This document shows, in pieces, positions 1 to 12,313 of a stretch of 64,000 bases of DNA. The stretch is from Brachyhypopomus gauderio (taxonomy: Eukaryota > Chordata > Actinopteri > Gymnotiformes > Hypopomidae). The translations under genes were made by a program, and so were the position numbers. The stretch lies in the NCBI RefSeq assembly GCF_052324685.1, contig NW_027506894.1:62001-126000 (forward strand), in the 5' to 3' direction. How positions within the stretch are numbered: the first letter of the stretch is position 1; every line of letters starts with the position of its first letter. The notes under the pieces are model-generated. The model saw only the letters and a list, made by a program, of their open reading frames with translations. It was not told the origin of the DNA and did not search any database.

Positions 1-1007
<1,007 letters not shown>

Positions 1008-1539
1008 CATGAATTTGTTTTCCTGTCTTTTCCTCTCCTTTTCCAGCCTGCTGTTTAGATCACAACATTTATCAGTGATGCAGTGATGCAATGCGACCAT
1101 GCTAATTTTCGCTAGCAATGATATGGGATTTCCTATATAACATTAGCATCAAGCTAATTGCGCCATATAATTTCTTAGCTTTTCAAACGCGAATTCAAAC
1201 GCGGAAACAGAAAGTGTTTGATTACAACAAATATTATATAGTATAGTATATGAAATATACAAAGAGCAAGATTCAAACATTTTTATTTATTTTTATTGTT
1301 TGACGGGACTCATTAGAGAAACTGCCGTCTCTACGTGCGATTGAATTGTAACTTTTGAAACACGAGTCTACAAATTTTCTGCCGTTTGTTGTAGTATCGG
1401 TAACATACAGTCTGCTTGTAACTTCAACTTTTTCGTGAAGTATCACGTTTGGTGTTTTGGTCATATGAGCTTGGGGGTGAGCCAGCTTGTGCTTTGGCAG
1501 GCGTATGAGCTGGGGATGAGCCGCTTCCACCGCATTACC
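1008..1539. other. No gene seen
   Basis: Moderately AT-rich sequence with short open frames only. A fragment of the left-edge minisatellite unit lies near 1250-1277. Nothing else was recognised. Confidence 0.6.
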
Positions 1540-1706
1540 AAGACAATGGGCGTTAATCCCTTCACAGCAGGGGAGTGGGCTACATGGACCCTACCAAGCC
1601 CTGTGAAATTTTTCGCTTCTCTAGGAGCTCTAGTGTAAAACGGCTCCCATTGTGGAGCCGGTTCCAATCGTTCTAGAGCCGGATCGTTCGCGAACGACAC
1701 ATCACT
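1540..1706. mobile_element. hAT-type element end (remnant)
   Basis: The segment ends with the palindromic motif gttcgcgaac inside gatcgttcgcgaacgacaca, the style of terminal inverted repeat found on many fish hAT elements. A related terminus occurs near 27860-27901 and 61700-61736. No partner terminus or transposase was found, so this is a one-ended remnant. Confidence 0.5.
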
Positions 1707-2578
1707 AAAAGGCAAGACCGACTGAAGCACCGAAGCACAGAAGCACCAGTTCACGCCAAGTGTCTGTGATCAATATCAACTGAAGGTACGTCTTAGTTTT
1801 TTTTTTTTTCAAAAATCGCTGCTTTGCCGGGAGTGTTTAATTATTTTATTATGAGTAGCATTCTGACGACAGGTTGTTGTCTGACACGTTGTGTTATAGT
1901 AGTTTTGGTTTCAAACGTGTTTTAGCCAGTTTATTTTAATCTGTTCATGGCGTTTTTTATCACATTATTTAATGGTTGTTTATTTTCAAAGCGCCCAATC
2001 TTAACGTCTTCACTCATGTTTCGTCCTGGAATTACAAGAGGCTCGTAATACAGGAGAACTGTTTAGTCAGACAGTTGTGAAACGAAGTAGTTTCAATTTC
2101 AAGCATTTTCAAGTACTTTAGCCTAAATTCCAGCACTTTTCAAACCTGAAACAAAAAGCAACATTAAAATTGGTCAGGTAAATGTTCCTTCCCGTTTTTG
2201 AGGGGTGTTTCTTTATAACTACCACATATAGTTACGGACAACACTGCAAAGAATGTGACGCGAGGTGTGCGGAGTCGCGCGCTACGGTCAGTCTCGAAAG
2301 TATAAACATAGTTAAAATGAGCACAGCCAGGCCAAGTGTTTAATTAACTTTAAATAAATACTTCTAATGTCTTTTTTTAGGTTGTACAGACAAACAGCAT
2401 TTTACAGAGTATACCTAACTTTTAGAAAAAACTGCAAGTTTTTGTGCTTTTATGTTGGCTATGTTGCTTTTGTGATGCTGAGCTCTAGCTATAAAAAGTT
2501 TGTGCTATTACCAGAAAAGAGCGCTTTTGTTTGTATTTTATTCTTTAACCTTATTTTTCTATTATTTACTTATGTTTT
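1707..2578. other. AT-rich, no gene seen
   Basis: Low-GC sequence with a poly-T tract near 1797-1810. The 82-residue frame around 2367-2615 is hydrophobic, lacks any recognised domain and runs into the adjacent hAT element, so it is not called as a gene. Confidence 0.5.
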
Positions 2579-2586
2579 ATTATTAT

Positions 2587-3334
2587 TAGGGATGCACCGA
2601 AATGAAAATTCTTAGCCGAAACCGAAAACCGAAAATGAGGAAACCAAGGCCGAAAGCCGAAAACCGAAACACCGAAATACATTATGCCAATTATTAGTAA
2701 CATTGGATTTATGGCTAACCTCACTAAAATCAAGGCATTGCTATTCAAAGAATAAATCAACTACAAAATTTGATTTGAAAATATTTATTTAGCACTGACA
2801 TTACAGTAATGCATATTATGAAATAAAATTAGTGGTGGGCCGTTAACAGCGATACCGCTGACAACGGCCGACCACTAATTAAATTAAACTCGCTTGCAGA
2901 CCGTTTTTATCTGAGAGGATAAATATATGTATTTTATACGAGTTAAATTTAATTATAACTGATTGGCCTGAAAGATAAATATAAATTCTCTCATAAAAAC
3001 GTGACGCGAGTTGCAACAACATTAAACAGCTCAGGTAAACACACTTCTGAGAAATGTCGTCTGCTCGGCAAAACATAACGGGGCTCAATGTGCTCTATTA
3101 GCCTACGAAATCCCTACGACAGAGAACGGCTGATCGTCTAAGGCAACGAGTTCCATAATTTTTGGTGTAATGTCCTTTTCCTTGGCGCCATCAATGGAAA
3201 TTTTTTTTGCTAGCTTTATCCAAATAAGCGCGTGCAGGTGGCGATTTTTGCTTGCGTCATCACAGCACACTGTTTCGGCCATGTTGTTTCGGTGATGAAA
3301 GTATTTCGGTGGCCGAATTTTCGGTGCATCCCTA
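2587..3334. mobile_element. Non-autonomous hAT element, complete
   Basis: The 748-bp element starts tagggatgcaccgaaa and ends with the inverted match ttttcggtgcatcccta. It is flanked by a perfect 8-bp target-site duplication, attattat, at 2579-2586 and 3335-3342. Eight-base duplications and this terminus are hAT hallmarks. No transposase frame is present, so it must have been mobilised in trans. A small foldback (2829-2880) sits inside it. Confidence 0.9.
2829..2880. repeat. Small foldback nested in hAT element
   Basis: About 20-bp arms, aattagtggtgggccgtt on the left and its near-perfect reverse complement on the right, enclose a short loop. The arm matches the terminus of the element beginning at 14930, so this may be a minimal derivative of that family. 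Confidence 0.65.
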
Positions 3335-3342
3335 ATTATTAT

Positions 3343-3769
3343 TTATTATTACTAAATGTTGAGAGAACACAGCCTTGCACAAAATGTTTGCACTATTATT
3401 ACTTGTACACGTGTTATCTAATTTTAGATTTCATCTATTGTTGAATAAACCTGCAAAATATTTGGAATTATTCTGGATTCATTACACAGTAAAAAACAAA
3501 ACAAATTAACATGCTGCTGTTCAGAGAGACATTACATTTCTGTATTTGAATCTTAATTTAGTGTGTTTCACATTGATATCAGGATATCCAACAATGTTAA
3601 AGTGTTGAAATGTAAATTAATTAGACCGGCAGCCTCCTTAAAACCAGTATCCTTTGCCAGTGTGGTAGTGTTTTTTCCATGTACGGAATGAGAGAATATA
3701 AAAATAAGTCAGATCTTTCCCTTTTGTTCATAGCTTGCTTTGACAAGCTCTAAAAGCAGACAGCAATCA
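3343..3769. other. No gene seen
   Basis: AT-rich sequence between a hAT element and an RTE remnant. No conserved frame or repeat was recognised. Confidence 0.5.
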
Positions 3770-4930
3770 GTGGAGTTCTTTCTGACCCTACCGGTACTTG
3801 TCCATCCTCAAAGCAAAGTTGGCATCTGTGGTGCTCTTTCTTGTCATGACACCCTGCTGCTCACAAATAGTTCCCTCTTGTCTAAGTCTAGCTTCTACAA
3901 TTTTCTCCCAGATCTTCAATGTGTGGCTCATCAACTTAATTCCATTGTAGTTGTTACAACTCTGTACATCACCCTTGTTCTTAAAAATGGGTACCAGCAC
4001 ACCTCTCCTCCATTCCTCTGGCATTTTCTCACTCTCAACCATACCATTGAATAGTTGAGACAAAGACCTCACTGCTATCTCTCCTAGAGATTTCCGTACC
4101 TCCACTGTTATGCCATCAGGTCCATCTGCCTTCCCTTCTTCATCCCATCCAAAACTTTCCAAACTCTACTCTTTGTTCCATTTCATTCTCTTCATTCATT
4201 AGCTCCTCAAAGTACTCCTTCCATCTTCTCATCACACTCTCCTCACTTGTTAAAACATTACCATTCCTATCCTTAACAAGTCTAACCCAGCGCCTTTAAC
4301 AGCTCCTCTATTAACTCTTTACCGCATTCCTTCCTTCTTCAGTTTCCACCATTTGGTCTTCTCTGGTTTGACGTTTTTTTTTTACATAATTCTACACACC
4401 ACCATACGATGCTATTTGGCCACGCTCTCTCCTGTCACAATCTTATAGTCTCCAATCTCTGTCATGTTTCGTCTTCTACACAGAATGTAGTCTACTTGTG
4501 TACTCCTCCCTCCACTCTCATAGGTCACCCTATGTTCCTTTTTGGAAATAAGTGTTGACTACAGCCATTTCCATCCTCTTGGCAGAATCCACCACTATCT
4601 GTCCTTCCTGGTTCCTTTCATTGAAACCAAACCTACCCATTGCTTCCTCATCATCTGTTTCCTTCACCATGTCCATATAGGTCTGTTACAATCACCACTC
4701 TCTCCTTACTGGGAATACTTTCACTTCATCTAGATCCTTCCAAAACTTCTCTTTTTCCTCTTCCTCATATCCAACCTGTGGAGCATAACCACTGGCAAAT
4801 TCAATGTCAGACCTTCTACTTCTATCTTCAGACACATCACCCTATCTACACTTGTTTCACCTCTACTATGTTCTTTGCTAACACCTCTTTCAAGACTAGT
4901 ATGTGCACACAAGATCAAGGCACCAGTATG
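3770..4930 (-). mobile_element. RTE-type LINE fragment (broken)
   Basis: On the minus strand, 4162-3788 encodes reverse-transcriptase sequence with the RTE-style motifs GPDGITVEV, MPEEWRRGVLVPIFKNKGD and CNNYNGIKLMSHTLKIWE. Further upstream on the same strand (about 4918-4730) lies endonuclease-region sequence including KIEVEGL. Frameshifts separate the pieces and both ends are missing. It is a dead non-LTR retrotransposon copy of the RTE clade. The clade call rests on family motifs known to me, not on a search. Confidence 0.82.
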
Positions 4931-5442
4931 AGTAATACTATTTCACTACTTAACTTGATAAACAGCTATGTTTTCTGGTTATGTATACAAACATTTGTAT
5001 GACTTTTAAATGGTCCCATGATGAGCTTATGTGCAGTCACTTTTGAAAGTTGTTCCACTTTAAGCAATCACAAACTCCAATAAAAGCCTGGTCAGAAATG
5101 GATGGGTTTACTTTAGAAACTGAATAATGGGGCAAGAACTCTACAGCTGCAAGCCCTGTAAAAATGTAGGTACGAGTCAAAACCATACACAGCTGCCAAA
5201 ATCAGGCCCAATTCTGACCAACATGCCTCGTATCTTCCTGGATGTCAAACAAAACTGTCTGATATTTGGGGTTATTGTGATTTCAGAATTGTTTTGCATT
5301 TTACATTACAATGTTATGCATTCTAAATTGATTACAAAGTGCACACGATGTCCCAGAATTACTATATAGCCTACAGGTTGCAGGTTAAAACAAACATTTG
5401 ATTTTCTCTTTTCACAGATGCAGCAGTGGGCACTGGTTTAAT
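4931..5442. other. No gene seen
   Basis: Unique-looking sequence between the RTE fragment and the solo LTR. The 80-residue frame at 5127-5369 shows no recognised domain. Confidence 0.5.
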
Positions 5443-5447
5443 GATGC

Positions 5448-5919
5448 TGTAATGATCTGTGTGAGGCAGAACAGGGAGGCGGACACAAATGCTGAGGAGA
5501 GCGAGATTTATTCTAAGGAATTCCAAAGACGTGGTCAAGGTAACAGGTGCGGGTCAAAACGGGCAGGCAATCCGGACATGAATTACAAACACAACTAGGA
5601 GGACTCACGGACCAGGCAGGAACACACGGAGATCATGGGGAAAACAACGAGACATGAAACGGAAAACTACGAACGTTAGAGATCACAAGGAACATGAATG
5701 CACAAAACAACCGATAACCAGACATAGGAAATACAAGGACTATAAATACACAGGACTAGACCAGGACCAGGTGACAACACTGATGACAAGGGCGTGGAAG
5801 ACAATGGGAAACCATAGAAACAGACAAGCTGGGCGGGACTAACCGGCAAGGAACTACAGACATGAGGAACAGGGAAACTGGAGTGACAGGTAGGAGAGGG
5901 GGCGTAGCCCTATGTGACA
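5448..5919 (-). mobile_element. Solo LTR with 5-bp target duplication
   Basis: The 472-bp segment has TG...CA ends (tgtaatgatctg to ctatgtgaca) and is flanked by gatgc at 5443-5447 and 5920-5924. On the minus strand it carries an AATAAA hexamer near 5510 and a TATTTATAG stretch near 5750, which suggests a promoter and poly(A) signal in that orientation. No internal retroelement sequence adjoins it, so it is a solo LTR left by recombination. Confidence 0.87.
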
Positions 5920-5924
5920 GATGC

Positions 5925-7440
5925 CTAACAAGATCATTGAGAGAAACTGCCATAATGTTCAAAACCTGGAGTTATGGAATTTTCTTCCTTCTGGATGTGT
6001 CCTAATACGACATCTTTTTTGATAAAGTTAATGATAAACTTTTATGTAGTGACAGCTAACAGTGAGTGAACTGGGACTGAACACAAGTGCACAGTGATAA
6101 TGAAATGATGTTGTTCTATGAGATATTTGATGTGATCGTTTCATATAGCTAGGTGCAATTCTTAAAATAATTTCAGCACCCTTACCATCTTACTGTTACT
6201 GTTGAAAATGCCTTAAACAACTGTGTGTAAGCCCTTTTATGATCTGTAACGATTATTGAAGTATTAGATTCTGTGATTGGCCCTTGTGCTTTGTATTAGC
6301 CAATTAAAAGTTCTCGTTGTAGAAGCATATTCAGTGTAGCTAAATTTTCCAAGTTGTTGATTTTCTACTGGGTGTGTAAATGAAACAAAGAAACATTTTT
6401 CCCAAGCAATCCTAATCTGAATCTTTTAATTGGCACGTACTGCTACAGTCCATACTACACAATACACTGAGAATGATATAAGATAACTAGTGCTGTTAGT
6501 TCACATTATTGTTTATATTTTAGAATCCCATTTAATATAAATCTTTTCAACCTCGAGAACATTGTAAAAATCCATAGTAACCATCTTTTTGTGTTTTTTT
6601 ATATATTTTTTAGAGTCAGTTCAGTTGTCATGATTGTTGAAGTTCAACTGTCAAAATAAAGAGATTGAGAGCTTTTATTATTTTATTGTTTTGGTTAATG
6701 TTTTTACATTGTTTTAAATGTTGTTTGTTAATTTATGTAAGTACACCATTCTTTTATCTGCTGAAATAAAAGGTAACTGTAAAATGTTCATGTAAGCTGG
6801 AATTTAATGACCAAAATAACCACAAAAATATTTACGTTTACAGAAATGTATTGCAATATTGGTAGTTTTAACAGAAACTTAAGATGTTAATACATCCCAA
6901 GCACCGTAAATTAATAGGAAAGAGTAGCATATTTATTGGACCATTGGATGTTAAATTAAACACATAACTTTTGAAACTACTTTTATATAGGGTTAAAAAT
7001 ATATAATTTTACATTATTTTTGTGTATTTAAAAAGCAGAATCCAATTATTTTAATGTTGAAATCTCATTGATAAACAGTACATTGTAAGAGTTTGTGCGT
7101 TGATCAACCAACATTTAACAGTTATCCACTGTAAGTGGATAGGATATGAACATATATTCACAGATTACCTCTGTACTTTGACAAGTTCATTTGTAGATCG
7201 TTTAAATAATACCATGAAGTAACCTAATTATGCTGTTATTTTAACATTCTAGCTGTGTTTTCTTACAATGAAAATTTGTAATTTTACTTAAATTTGGCTG
7301 TGAAATTACAAAGAATAAATACAGGGAAAATCTGTAATTTTACAGTAATTCATTGTTGAATTATGTGTGGTATTTTACTGTAATTTTACAGTAACTGTTT
7401 GGCAACTTTTGCTGCCGGACATGTTACCATTTTTTTACGA
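5925..7440. other. AT-rich, no gene seen
   Basis: Long low-GC stretch without a credible frame. Near 7330-7400 the motif ttactgtaattttacagtaa forms a local palindrome and could be a DNA-transposon end, but no matching partner was identified. Confidence 0.5.
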
Positions 7441-8977
7441 CTTTTTTTTTTACAGTGCACGCCCCGGTCGGTCACAGGGCCCTCACGCCCTAACCGGCCT
7501 TAGGCCGCTCAAGCCCCACTGCTGTGTGCGGACCGGGAGCACACAGCCCAACACACGTCACAGGTGTGGATGTGTGCAGGCCGCCACACTGGGGTGCGAC
7601 CACGGCTTCCACCGACCACCTCCCGAACCTACCTCTTCGCTCGGAACTGACCCCTGCCCTTTTCGCTAGGGGTCACCCCAGACTCCTGGGGAGGGAACCC
7701 CTCCCGGGGCCCCTCATCTCAAGGTGGACTCCTCCACCCAACCCAGGAGCGCCGGAGACCAGGGCTCTGGCAATGCGCATCAGGGACACGCTGGTCACCC
7801 CGAGCTCGAAGGGGAGGGTCTCCGCCTGGAGACCCCACTAGGTCTGGGAGTGCCGCAATCCACCACCAGGAGCGACCTGCAACACATCACACACACGCAC
7901 ACAGACATCATACAACACATAACGCGCACCTACGCTGACCATTGACCCCCCCCCCCCCCCCCCTTTGCCCAGGGGGGAGGGGACCCCTTCTTGGCATGAG
8001 GAGACACCCTGTCCGTACATCCCAGGCATCTTCTGCCTACTTAAAGGGTACAGGGGCTCCTCCTTGCTCAGGGGTCCCTCCCAACCGGTCAGGTCTCCTG
8101 ATGGAGTCGCGCCTTCTGAGCCACATGCCGTGGCTCAGGAACCCCATAGCTCCCCCCCAAAAACATATTTAGGGGAGGCCCCTCCGGGGAATCACAAAAC
8201 ACAAACACAACATATAACACACACACACACCTAAGATGCCCTCCGTGCCACACCCAGTGGCACGGGACCTCTAATGGGCCCCTCCCCACACACAGTGAAG
8301 AGGGGCGCAAGAGAGGAATTACATAAAACAAAGCACGCTACACTCTAGGACAAAACGAACACGCAAAGACAGAGAACACAAACAAACGGACAGGACCCAC
8401 CGATATGCGCGCTCTATGGAGCGCGACACGCCCACTCCAGCTCTCTCTCTCACCGTTTTCACAACGGGATCCGCAGATCTTTGGAGAGAGAGAGCTATCT
8501 CTGGCTCGCAGTCGCTCACCCCCGTCGAGGCGAAAGGAGCAGAGAGACTCTCGCGTCTCACGCGTTCCAGCGCGCAGCACGCATCGGTGGACCCGTCCAC
8601 ACACACACGAACACCACCAGCGAGACACACACAACAGCACACACACACTCGCTCAAGTCCGCGTCGTTATTCATACAAAACAAAACAACGTACACACACA
8701 TACACACATACACCGACGATAACGAACAACGGACGAGCGTACTGTGAGGTACCGGTGGTCTCGCTGGGTGAGAGCGGAGTCTACTGGTCCCCAGCTCTAG
8801 TCACCGCTGTGTGACTTACGGGTCTTACACAAACAACATTTAAACACGGCGGGACGAGTGGGGACAGACTCAACACACTCTCAGACAATACACAACAAAC
8901 ACACAGCACGAGACATGACCACGAACAAAGGCGAAAGTAAAGGAGACTGGCGGCTTCTGAAGGGTGGCTGGTTATTT
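7441..8977. other. GC-rich, CpG-containing stretch, unassigned
   Basis: Base composition changes abruptly at about 7455 from AT-rich to GC-rich, with a poly-C run near 7946-7963 and many CA-dinucleotide stretches. Overlapping frames on both strands (for example 8319-8648) are low-complexity and resemble no family I know. The block directly abuts the LTR-like repeat at 8978-9277, so it may be retroelement-derived, but this is inference. Confidence 0.4.
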
Positions 8978-9277
8978 TGTGACGGGCAAGGTGAGCAACT
9001 AAAAAGGAAGCGATCACGCCAAGTCTCAGGGAAATAGGATGGTTTAATAGAAAGTGTGCAAACCAAAAACCCGTGCATTGTTGGAAATGAAGGTTCCAAA
9101 TGAAGGAAATAATAACCAGCGGTCAACTGGTACAAAGACAAGACATATATAGACAAACAAACGACCCTCAGGTGAGACGGATCACGGGTCCCGCCCACCT
9201 GAGGGACGAACATCAACAGGACCGCTGCCGCTGTAACCGGGGGCGACCGGCAGGGGGCCCCCCCACAACGTAACACA
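8978..9277 (-). mobile_element. LTR-like dispersed repeat (copy 1, minus strand)
   Basis: On the minus strand the 300-bp unit starts TGTGTTACG, ends CCCGTCACA and carries ATTAAA upstream of its end, as an LTR would. Two relatives lie on the + strand at 24409-24688 and 58735-59017. No target-site duplication was recognised. Confidence 0.6.
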
Positions 9278-9437
9278 ATCACTGGATCGGATCTCATGTT
9301 CAATAATATTTCCTGAGAAATGTCAAGATAATATTCAGAAAATGTTGAAATACCTTCATATTTAACTTAATAATGTTGCAGTCATAATTTTTGTGAAACA
9401 ACCGTGTATTTACGTAGTTAATAAATAATAATTAAAA

Positions 9438-9542
9438 ACAGGGCTCTCAAGTCAAGGAGGTGTGGCGTGTGAGCGTGTGAAGACGGTCAAATGCGTGTGT
9501 CACACGCTCAATGCGTGAGACTTGAGAGCCCTAATTAAAAAG
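9438..9542. mobile_element. 105-bp foldback MITE, hAT-like
   Basis: Arms agggctctcaagtc (9440-9453) and gacttgagagccct (9529-9542) are exact inverted repeats. The element is flanked by the 8-bp duplication aattaaaa at 9430-9437 and 9543-9550. It lies inside copy A of the large duplication and has no counterpart at the matching place in copy A' (near 49730), so it probably inserted after the duplication. Confidence 0.8.
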
Positions 9543-9874
9543 TATATTTCATATCTACCTTTAAGTCCTATGTGACACTGGTATGTATAATTTTCTCTTC
9601 TTTTGTTATTCATATATTTTCTCAGATTTATTTTGGAGACTGCATACATTCTCACCGAATCACATTCAGGCGGAGGACCACCGGGCAAGTTTCTTAGCGC
9701 ATTTTGTGAGGTGGTGCAGCGTATCATGGGGGAAAATACACTCTGTGGAGTGGAGGGGGGTCAGGATCCTGCATTAATGAAATTCGAAAACATATCTCAA
9801 AGGTTTTAATCATTTATTTAGATTTGCACACAAACACTGTGATGCTAATTGTCACTTCAACATTATTGCATCCA

Positions 9875-11180
9875 TCAGTAATAAAGAAGCTGCTCATTCT
9901 CCCGACCCTGCTGGCTTGAGCGCAGATTCTCCATCTGCCCCTCCCTCTCTGACAGCGCTTCCAAACACCTCCAGTCATGAATGGCCGGAGGAAGAGTGAG
10001 CGTCTGAAGGACGTCTGGCAGAGGACTCACTCCCAAATGACATACAAGAACTGACAAGGCAGAAGTCAAAGTCAGAGATGATGTCCGGGTGGCACAAGTC
10101 ATGTTTCAAAGAGTTGGTTCAGGCCGCTTTCAGTGAAAATCCGAGTGTCAGGGGTTGACCCAGGCCATTTGGGTACAACATTTATGCTGGGTGCAATGAT
10201 CTTTATGTGAGTGCCATCAATTGCACCTACAACTCCTGGAAATCCAGCTATCTGCATAAACTGGGTTTGCTTCTGTTGGAAGACACAGGGTGTTGTTGGA
10301 AAGTCAATAAAACAGGTTACAATGTGTGGTGCTGTAAGTGCCATAATTGATTGCATGACGACTCGGCTAATTGTTGGTTGGGATGGTCCCAAATCATCAG
10401 CACTACACTGCTGCATTTTTCCTGTAGCAAGAAAACGAAGCATCAGCACTTTTAATTCAGCTGGGATGGTGTTGCTGCGTGTAGTTGAAGGTGAGATGAC
10501 ATCTCTCACCAAGTCAGTGACAAAGATGATTCCTGTTCTGTCCAGTCTATATCGTTTGATTAATTGAAAGTCATCAAACATTTCAAAGACATATGGCAAT
10601 GGTCAAGAGTCGATCCGCACCTCGAGCCCTTCGCGCTTCAAGTACGGCTCGGCTTGACCCGCCATCCATCAAGATTCATGGAAGACACGTGACAAGATGC
10701 TTCTCTGTCCTGGCTCCCAGATGGTGGAACGAACTTCCACTGGCTATCCGAACAGCGAACTCTCTCACAGTTTTCAAACGCAGACTGAAGACCCATCTCT
10801 TTGTAAAGCACTTATAAGCACTAATCTACTGAAGCATTGGTATAAATCGTAATTGCACTTTATCTCTGGGAACACTTGCTAATGTAGTCTTGTAGGTATT
10901 TCAGTCTTGCTAGGTATTGCTCTGTGTCTAATCTTATATTTGTTGTCTTCTTTCTAGGTATCAGCACTGGCAACTGTTTATGGCAGTGCTTGAGCTTGAG
11001 TAGTTTGGACTTAAACCTGTTTATACTAGACAGAGATGCATATTCTGTCTAAACACTTAGCACTTTTGTAAGTCGCTCTGGATAAGAGCGTCTGCTAAAT
11101 GCTGTAAATGTAAATGTAAACATTCTTCCTCTCTTGGAAGGTTCGCACGCGTCTCTGTCTTCTCGGCGACATCTCAGCCC
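9875..11180 (-). pseudogene. Harbinger-type nuclease (HARBI1-like), broken, copy A
   Basis: Minus-strand frames encode the DDE_Tnp_4-type nuclease of Harbinger transposons. The N-terminal part reads MFDDFQLIKRYRLDR (about 10578-10534) and the first catalytic Asp lies in GVVGAIDGTHIKI. A later WPGSTPDTRIF segment would hold the second. Compared with the second copy at 49745-50662, about 85 bp between these two blocks is deleted (near 10176). An L2 LINE end (10598-11118) interrupts the N-terminal region, and the C-terminal part continues in another frame at 10102-9875. It cannot make a full protein. No Myb-like partner gene was found nearby. Confidence 0.85.
10598..11118 (+). mobile_element. 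L2-type LINE 3' end inserted in Harbinger remnant
   Basis: The frame at 10593-10817 carries the reverse-transcriptase C-terminus motif SVLAPRWWNELPLAIR and FKRRLKTHLF, typical of fish L2 elements. It is followed by an untranslated region ending gtcgctctggataagagcg and a TGTAAA-type tail near 11118. The matching position in copy A' (about 50545) lacks it, so insertion came after the duplication or the element was lost there. Confidence 0.85.
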
Positions 11181-11921
11181 CCTGGTGGCAACTGGTGGTT
11201 TCACGGACACTGAGAAGCTGTTGAAATGACACTCAACTGCATGACCTGATCACAATAACGAGGAAGAAGCAGCACCTTTGATATGTGGCTTCAGTGTGTT
11301 TGCATACATTTGTCTATTTGAGCCTCTTTATGTATCACATGGAAACTGTTCACAGTGACTTTATTAACCAGATAGTAAAATGTCACAACCCCAATCCCCA
11401 GAACAGTTACTTTCTTTCCTCCAGTGAAATTAAACTTGTTTTTGAAATCATTGTCCTGAATAATAAATAAATATTTTTTTACATTTCTGTCCCACATCTT
11501 GTCTGTAAGCATTGTTTCCTGAACATAAGGAAGTGGTGAACGGTGGTTAATATTCCTCTAGAATACACGGGTGTCTCACACAGAACACACATTACAGCAC
11601 ATTTAGAAATACGAGTTATACTTTTTTTGGTTTTGAGTCAAATAATCCCAGATCATTCTAAAGTGTTAGATTAAAATATTAACTAATTTAAATGTTCTTT
11701 TAGTGTTACTCTCTCAGTAACAAATATGATATATTACACAATATCTAATGGTTTCTCTGTGTGTACATTTGCACATTCTTAGATCATCCATAGAGGTTTC
11801 TCTTTTGGCCTTGGTACAGCTTTACTGTAATTGGCTTTATGAGACTTTTTCTCTACTTTATTCTCAAATGCAGCTCTAGTTCAAAGCCTTTTTTACATCT
11901 TGACATATATGCATATGAGCT

Positions 11922-11953
11922 GGTGACATCACACCTCATCGTGTGATGTCACC
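11922..11953. promoter_or_regulatory. CRE-like palindrome upstream of lectin gene A
   Basis: A perfect inverted repeat has 13-bp arms, ggtgacatcacac and gtgtgatgtcacc, around the loop ctcatc. Each arm contains a TGACATCA/TGATGTCA octamer, one base from the bZIP (CRE/ATF) consensus TGACGTCA. It lies about 60 bp upstream of the first splice donor and is retained in copy A' (51369-51400) with one change. A role in transcription is inference. Confidence 0.5.
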
Positions 11954-11954
11954 A

Positions 11955-12014
11955 CGATGAGAGCTGTTGGGGATTTGAAAATTCTTCTCCATTCAACAAT
12001 AAACACCTCATCAG
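11955..12014 (+). other. Putative non-coding first exon, lectin gene A
   Basis: The segment ends in a good donor, CAG/GTAAGA, at 12014/12015. It would splice to an acceptor (tctgcag) ending at 12198, giving a second exon 12199-12313 that holds the start codon. The 5' limit (transcription start) is not visible; 11955 is a guess. The same arrangement occurs in copy A'. Confidence 0.5.
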
Positions 12015-12276
12015 GTAAGACTGTGTCCTTAGTTTACTAATTCTTTTATGTAGTTCATCAGTTATTAACCAGAAATTTATTTAACCATTTTTTATTTACT
12101 GCTATCTGTTTTTGCTGTATTTGCAATGTTTTTTTTTTACATGTTAAATGTTTGTAATCAGAGTGAACACATACAGTGTCTGGTGTGTATGTCTGCAGAT
12201 TAGATCACTATAGCCCCTCTGATATTTCAGCACTCAGGACTCCAACTCAGCACTAGTGTGAGTTTATGGAATTACC

Positions 12277-12313
12277 ATGGAAACCATCTCTGTGCTCCTC
12301 TCTCTACTGTTGG
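12277..12313 (+). CDS. Signal-peptide exon, lectin gene A
   Basis: The ATG at 12277 has an A at -3 and a G at +4 (accATGg) and opens METISVLLSLLLG, a short signal-peptide-like hydrophobic run. The donor is TTGG/GTAAAT, leaving phase 1, which matches the phase of every downstream CTLD exon. An upstream ATG at 12266 is in another frame and is not preferred. Confidence 0.75.

Noticed and set aside
3740-4054. Plus-strand 104-residue frame
   Set aside because: Antisense shadow of the RTE reverse transcriptase on the minus strand.
7838-8029. Poly-C-containing frame with a glycine run
   Set aside because: The glycine run is the poly-C tract read in reverse; no other coding support.
8319-8814. Overlapping 80-132-residue frames on both strands in the GC-rich block
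   Set aside because: High GC lowers stop frequency; the frames overlap on both strands, are low-complexity and resemble no known family.
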